Shown: piece by piece, positions 59,777 to 64,000 of the stretch
How the letters are laid out: every line of letters starts with the position of its first letter
How positions within the stretch are numbered: the stretch's first letter is position 1
Source: Ancylobacter dichloromethanicus
Lineage (GTDB): Bacteria > Pseudomonadota > Alphaproteobacteria > Rhizobiales > Xanthobacteraceae
Length of the DNA: 64,000 nucleotides
Assembly: GCF_018390645.1 (NCBI RefSeq)
Contig: NZ_JAHBGC010000004.1
Location: forward strand, 382,994-446,993
Direction of reading: 5' to 3'
Notes under the pieces: generated by a model
Databases searched by the model: none
Told to the model about the DNA's origin: nothing
The model's input: the letters and a program-made list of their open reading frames with translations, nothing else
Translations under genes and position numbers: made by a program

Positions 59777-60979
59777 CTATCCCCCCCGCCAGCCGTCGAG
59801 ATAAACGGTGCGCTCGACCCCGGCGAAGCGGCCGAGACGGGCGAGTTCGGCGTCGAGCGCATCGAGCCGTCCGGCCGAGGCGCGTACCGCCGGCTCCAGC
59901 CAGAGCCGGCGCACATCGAGCGTGCCGGCCTTGCGGTCGGCCTTCATGTCGATGCGTCCGACCATTCGGTCGCCCTCCAGAATCGGGAAGACATAATAGC
60001 CATAGACCCGCTTGGGGGCCGGCACGAACACCTCGATGCGGTAGCTGAAGCCGAACAGCCGTTCCGCCCGGGCGCGGTCGCGCAGCAGCGGGTCGAACGG
60101 GCTCAGCACCCGCAGCCGCGCCGGCGCGGCGGGCAGGGCGTCGAAGATGGCGGCACTGCCGGCGAAGGCGTGAGAGGCGCGCGGCCTGCCGCCATCGGCC
60201 GGCGCGACCAGAACCGGCTCCAGCCGCTCGCGATTGGCCTCGATCCAGCCTTTCGCCTCCTCCGGCGAGACGAGGTCCCAGAAGGCGGCGATTTCCCCAT
60301 GGGTCGCGAAGCCGAGACGTTCCAGCGCCGAGGTGCAGGCCCAGTCGGTGAAAGCGCCCTCGCTGACCTCGCTCGCGCGGTAATGGGCGGGAATGACGCG
60401 CTCGGTGAGGTCGTAGACCTTCTGGAAGCCCTCGCGCCCGGCGATGGCGAGCGCGCCGGTGCGCCAGTGATATTCCAGCGCGGTCTTCTCCGGGTGCCAG
60501 TTCCACCAGCCGCCGGCCGGGCGCTTGCCGGCGCTCCTGTCCTGCTCGAAGTCGCGGGCCATCAGTCGGCCCTCATGGCGCACCCGTTGCAGCACGTGGT
60601 CGACATAGGTCTCGAAGCCGTTCTCGTGCCAGGAGCGCCAGCGCTCCGCCAGCGTCGCCTGCGCCCGGGCGAAGCGGTGCTTCCAATAGGGGAAGAAGGC
60701 CGAGGGGATGATGGCGGCGTCGTGCGTCCAGTGCTCGAACAGCGCGCCGTCCTTCTCCAGCAGGGCGGTGAGGTGGGCGCGCTTGTAGCTCGGGTTGCGG
60801 GCGAACAGGATGTGATGGTGCGCCCGCTCGACAGTTGAGATGCTGTCGACCTGCACGAAGCCGACGGTCTCGATCAGTTCGAGGAGCCCGGCCCTGGTCA
60901 GCGCGCCGCGCGGCCGGCTGAGCCCCTGCTTGGCCAGGAAGACGCGCCGGGCATCGGCATTGGAGAGATGCAGGGTCAT
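59777..60979 (-). CDS. YcaQ-family winged-helix DNA glycosylase (AlkX-like)
   Basis: A 400-residue HTH_42-superfamily protein. The sequence VGFVQVDSISTVERAHHHIL carries the QxD catalytic motif of E. coli YcaQ-type enzymes, which unhook interstrand crosslinks, with typical WTHDAAIIPSAFFPYWKHR and ALEYHWRTGALAIAGREGF following. Its ATG overlaps the upstream permease stop by 4 nt, so they are translationally coupled. A link between the two functions is not obvious. Confidence 0.85.
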   Translation of the reverse strand: MTLHLSNADARRVFLAKQGLSRPRGALTRAGLLELIETVGFVQVDSISTVERAHHHILFARNPSYKRAHLTALLEKDGALFEHWTHDAAIIPSAFFPYWKHRFARAQATLAERWRSWHENGFETYVDHVLQRVRHEGRLMARDFEQDRSAGKRPAGGWWNWHPEKTALEYHWRTGALAIAGREGFQKVYDLTERVIPAHYRASEVSEGAFTDWACTSALERLGFATHGEIAAFWDLVSPEEAKGWIEANRERLEPVLVAPADGGRPRASHAFAGSAAIFDALPAAPARLRVLSPFDPLLRDRARAERLFGFSYRIEVFVPAPKRVYGYYVFPILEGDRMVGRIDMKADRKAGTLDVRRLWLEPAVRASAGRLDALDAELARLGRFAGVERTVYLDGWRGG

Positions 60980-61728
60980 GCCGGCGCGGTCTCCGGCGCC
61001 CACGGCACGAGCCGCGTCAGCCCGCGGTCGACCAGCGTGAACAGGATCAGCGCCATGGCCAGCAGCACGGCGAGCGCGGCGAACACCATGTCGGTCTGCA
61101 TCCGGGCGTTGGAATAGATCATGAGATAGCCGAGCCCGGCCGAGGCGCCGACCCATTCGCCCACCACGGCGCCGATCGGCGCGACGGCAGTGGCGACCCG
61201 CAGCCCCGAGGTGAGAGCCGGCAGCGCGGCGGGGATGCGGATGAAGCGCAGCGTTTTCGCCGTTCCCGCGCCGCCGAGCCGGGCGAGGTCGACAAGGCCC
61301 TGCTCGGTGCGCGCCAGCCCGTCATGGAAGGCGGAGGCGACGGGAAAGAAGATGATCAGGCTCGCCATCACGATCTTCGAGGCGAGGCCGAAGCCGAACC
61401 AGATCACCAGCAGCGGGGCGATAGCGAACACCGGCAGCGCCTGCGCCACCAGCAGCACCGGGCGCATGGCGCGCCGCGCCAGCGGCGAGGCGGCCATGGC
61501 GAGCGCGCAGGCGATGCCGAGTACCGAGCCGCAAGCGAGCCCGAGCAGCATCTCACCCAACGTAATCGCGGCATTGTGTGCGAGGATGCCGGCATTGTCC
61601 CACGCTGTCACAGCTATGCGCAGCGGACCGGGCAGTATGTAGGCCGGCACGCCAAGAAGGCGCACCGCGCCTTCCCAGAGTCCCAGCAGCACGAGAGTGA
61701 CGGCAAGCGCGCGCCCGATGGCGGCCAT
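60976..61728 (-). CDS. ABC transporter permease, ThiX/SsuC-like
   Basis: A 250-residue inner-membrane permease with about six helices. The EAA loop is LARLGGAGTAKTLRFIRIPAALPALTSGLRVATAVAPIGAVVGEWVGASAGLGYL, characteristic of the taurine/sulfonate/NMT1 type. Context next to thiY and a TPP riboswitch suggests ThiX. The binding protein lies downstream of the riboswitch, not in the same leader. The start at 61728 is chosen over an unsupported long extension to 61836. Confidence 0.85.
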   Translation of the reverse strand: MAAIGRALAVTLVLLGLWEGAVRLLGVPAYILPGPLRIAVTAWDNAGILAHNAAITLGEMLLGLACGSVLGIACALAMAASPLARRAMRPVLLVAQALPVFAIAPLLVIWFGFGLASKIVMASLIIFFPVASAFHDGLARTEQGLVDLARLGGAGTAKTLRFIRIPAALPALTSGLRVATAVAPIGAVVGEWVGASAGLGYLMIYSNARMQTDMVFAALAVLLAMALILFTLVDRGLTRLVPWAPETAPA

Positions 61729-61894
61729 GGGGGAGATTCCTGCATTCGTTGCAGCACTTATAGCCGCAGCCCGGCAAATGCGCGACGGTCGCGGCTGCCC
61801 GGGATGGAAGACGCGGAAACACTTGACGGCCATCAACGCGGCGACACTTCATGGCGTGCAAAAAAGTTTTGACCGGAACAGGGGAGGAACCCAG

Positions 61895-62740
61895 ATGATC
61901 AAGGACATTCTCGTCAGCCTTCGCGTGGGGGACAATTCGGAAGACGTGGCGGTGGACTACGCGGTCTCCGCCGCCGCTGCGCTCGGCGCGCATCTGACGG
62001 GCGTCGCGGTGAGCTACGAGATCGACGTTCCGCCGGTCTATACCGAGGCCTTCTCCACCGATTTCATCGAGGCGCAGCGCGAGGAGAGCCAGCGCCAGGC
62101 GCGCACCTCGGTCGAGCGCTTCGGCGAGGCGGCGCGCTCGCTCGGTCTTTCCGGCGAGGTGCGGCTGATCGACGGGACCCCGGGCGGCGCCGCCGAACAG
62201 ATCGGGGTAATGGCCCGGCTGTACGATCTCACCATCGTCAACCAGGCCGACCCGGACCGGATGGGTCCCGAGGAGGTGATCACCGAGGCGGTGCTGTTCG
62301 ATTCCGGCCGCCCGGTGCTGGTGGTGCCGCGCAAGCAGCAGAAACCGTTCTCGGCCAAGCGGATCATGGTCGCCTGGGATGGCGGGCGCACCTCCGCGCG
62401 CGCGGTGGCGGAAGCGCGGGCGCTGCTCGGCCATGCCCATCTGGTCGAGGCGGTGGTGGTGGAAAGCGGCAAGCCGCTGCGCAAGAAGGGCGTCGACCTG
62501 CCCGGCGCCGACCTCGCCCGCCATCTGGCGCGGCACGACAAGACGGTGGAACTGCGCAAGCTGGTGCCGACCGACGGCGAGGGCATTGCCGACGTGCTGC
62601 TGAAGGAAGTGGCGGCGCGCGACATCGACCTCGTGGTGATGGGTGGCTACGGCCATTCGCGGCTGCGCGAATTCGTGCTCGGCGGTGTCACCCGCGACAT
62701 GCTCGAGCGCATGACCGTGCCGCTGTTCCTGGCCCATTAA
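61895..62740 (+). CDS. Tandem universal stress protein
   Basis: A 281-residue cytosolic protein with two USP domains: IKDILVSLRVGD...RPVLVVPRK (residues 1-147) and AKRIMVAWDGGRTSARAV to the end. The second has the ATP-loop GGYGHSRLREFVLGG. Such proteins respond to growth arrest or stress, with roles unproven. GGGGAGGAACCCAG lies before the ATG. A terminator follows. Confidence 0.9.
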   Translation: MIKDILVSLRVGDNSEDVAVDYAVSAAAALGAHLTGVAVSYEIDVPPVYTEAFSTDFIEAQREESQRQARTSVERFGEAARSLGLSGEVRLIDGTPGGAAEQIGVMARLYDLTIVNQADPDRMGPEEVITEAVLFDSGRPVLVVPRKQQKPFSAKRIMVAWDGGRTSARAVAEARALLGHAHLVEAVVVESGKPLRKKGVDLPGADLARHLARHDKTVELRKLVPTDGEGIADVLLKEVAARDIDLVVMGGYGHSRLREFVLGGVTRDMLERMTVPLFLAH

Positions 62741-62764
62741 GGCCCGCGGTCCGTGCCGGAAATC

Positions 62765-62800
62765 AAAGCCCGGCGCCGCGCGCCGGGCTTTCGTGTTTCT
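62765..62800 (+). terminator. Rho-independent terminator of the USP gene
   Basis: A perfect 11-bp stem AAAGCCCGGCG / CGCCGGGCTTT with a CCGCG loop is followed by TCGTGTTT, 24 nt past the stop. Confidence 0.8.
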
Positions 62801-62944
62801 GTGCCCGTTTTATGGTTTCTGTTCGATGCTGCCGGCCGCGCGCCGGGCAAACGCAAGACGATCTTAACCTGTAAAGGGTCAGTTCTGCCGGTGGCTCCAG
62901 TATTCCGGTAGGGGTCAACGGTTCAGAAATCCGAAAGGAAGACG

Positions 62945-64000
62945 ATGAAGAGACTCCTCGCAACCACGCTGGCCCTGCTGGCCACCGTCAACATGTCTCT
63001 CGCCTGCACCGCGGTCGATCTCGTCGCCAAGGATGGCAGCGTTGTCGCCGGACGCACCATGGAATGGGCGTTCGACATGAAATGGCAGCTGGTCAGCCAG
63101 CCCAAGGGCACCGAACTGACTCTGGTCGCGCCGGCCGCCCTCGACCTGCCGGCCCACAAGGTGACGACCAAATACCCGGTCGTCGGTGTGAATGCCGGCA
63201 TCATCCCCGGCGGGGCGTTGCTCGACGGCCAGAATTCCGAAGGCCTGTCGATGAGCGGCAATTTCCTGCCCGGCTTCACGCAGTACCAGACGGTGACGAA
63301 GGACGATAAGGAATACCAGACGGTCCTCACCTTCGGCTCGTGGGCGCTGGGCAGCTTCGCCACGGTGGCGGAACTGCGCGCGGCGCTGAAGACGATGAAG
63401 GTGTGGGCGGACGACACGCTCGCCACCGGCCCGACGCCGGCGACCATTCACTTCGTCTTCGTCGACCGCAGCGGCGCGGGCATCGTGGTCGAATATGTCG
63501 GCGGCGAGGTGCAGATCCACGACAATGTCGCGCATGTGCTCACCAACGCGCCGACCTATGACTGGCATCTGAACAATGTCCGCAACTATCTGAGCCTCTC
63601 GACGGTCGGCGTGTCGAGCCGCGAGGTTGCCGATGTGAATGTGACCGAACTCGGCCAGGGCGGCGGCATGCTCGGCATGCCGGGCGACTACACCCCGCCC
63701 TCGCGCTTTGTCCGCGCGACCGTGCTGCGGCACAATGCGACGCAGCCGGAGGATGTCGGCGCGGCGGCGCAGACGGTGGCCCACATCCTCAACAATGTCG
63801 ACATCCCGATCGGCATCGCCCAGTTCCACCAGAAGGACGGCACGCTGGGCTCCGACTACACGCAGTGGATCGTGGTCAAGGATCTGACCAACAACAAGCT
63901 GATGATCGCCGATTATGACAACCGGCTGAACTACCTCACCATCGACCTCGCCCCGCTGTTCGCGCAGACCAAGCCGGCGGCGCGGCTGGTCACCGAGCTG
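62945..64000 (+). CDS. Choloylglycine hydrolase family protein (linear amide C-N hydrolase), partial
   Basis: An open frame of 352 codons from an ATG at 62945 runs off the window. The signal peptide MKRLLATTLALLATVNMSLA ends just before Cys21, which would be the N-terminal nucleophile of this Ntn-hydrolase family, followed by TAVDLVAKDGSVVAGRTMEWAFD. GGALLDGQNSEGLSMSGNFLPG and the Asn/Arg-bearing TNAPTYDWHLNNVRNYLSL are core motifs of bile-salt or penicillin V acylases. In a soil bacterium, N-acyl homoserine lactones or other amides are possible. GAAAGGAAGACG precedes the start. Confidence 0.88.
   Translation, partial: MKRLLATTLALLATVNMSLACTAVDLVAKDGSVVAGRTMEWAFDMKWQLVSQPKGTELTLVAPAALDLPAHKVTTKYPVVGVNAGIIPGGALLDGQNSEGLSMSGNFLPGFTQYQTVTKDDKEYQTVLTFGSWALGSFATVAELRAALKTMKVWADDTLATGPTPATIHFVFVDRSGAGIVVEYVGGEVQIHDNVAHVLTNAPTYDWHLNNVRNYLSLSTVGVSSREVADVNVTELGQGGGMLGMPGDYTPPSRFVRATVLRHNATQPEDVGAAAQTVAHILNNVDIPIGIAQFHQKDGTLGSDYTQWIVVKDLTNNKLMIADYDNRLNYLTIDLAPLFAQTKPAARLVTEL

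Overview
The window is high-GC (roughly two thirds G+C) chromosomal DNA from an alphaproteobacterium, most likely of the order Hyphomicrobiales (Rhizobiales). A Xanthobacteraceae-type genus such as Ancylobacter, Starkeya or Xanthobacter is my guess from gene content and order, not a database result. Evidence for the order includes the arrangement mutM - enoyl-CoA hydratase - rpsT - dnaA - dnaN, a long cox operon ending in SURF1/thrC/M16 peptidase, Irr-type iron boxes, a PdhS/CbrA-like kinase, phasins with PhaR-like sites, and an invasion-associated locus B protein.

Layout. 1-6310 (all minus strand): dnaN (cut by the window edge), dnaA, a 1.1-kb non-coding stretch, rpsT, enoyl-CoA hydratase, mutM, a HAD hydrolase and an IalB-like protein. 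6621-16915 (plus): the aa3-type cytochrome c oxidase operon with assembly factors (coxB, coxA, ctaB, a CoxF-like small protein, ctaG, coxC, DUF983, SURF1), followed by thrC, an M16 peptidase and a GNAT acetyltransferase. 17038-21102: an iron block (Bfd, bacterioferritin, Fe3+ ABC binding protein and permease), with an Irr/ICE-like palindrome in front of each of its three transcription units. 21350-25526: acetoacetyl-CoA synthetase and an AsmA-like protein. 25956-31980: a lower-GC polysaccharide block (two GT4 glycosyltransferases, a Wzy/ligase-like membrane protein and a GtrA-GT39 fusion). 32436-37407 (minus): a DEAD-box helicase and a large PAS-type histidine kinase. 37727-41065: two phasins with PhaR-like operator sites, then CIRCE-groES-groEL.

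41177-64000 is a mosaic of small units: MarC, RNase HII, an SRPBCC protein, a cyanide-insensitive-type bd oxidase (cydAB), a glycosyltransferase-like protein, uracil-DNA glycosylase, ETF-ubiquinone oxidoreductase, a secreted protein with two aspartic-protease motifs, an HSL-type esterase, a DUF6790-like membrane protein, phnCDE, an SbmA/YddA-like ABC exporter, a ClC channel, a TPP-riboswitch-controlled ThiY with a ThiX-like permease coupled to a YcaQ-family glycosylase, a tandem USP protein and a partial choloylglycine-hydrolase family enzyme.

The main functional themes are aerobic respiration (two terminal oxidases and ETF-QO), iron storage and uptake, and PHB/acetoacetate metabolism. I found no CRISPR array, tRNA, rRNA, transposase or prophage. 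Dispersed palindromic intergenic elements occur at four places. The most interesting items for follow-up are the pepsin-like bilobal aspartic protease candidate, the three-box iron regulon, the PhaR-like palindrome, the split thiamin-precursor locus, and the repeat plus hairpin inside the phn operon.
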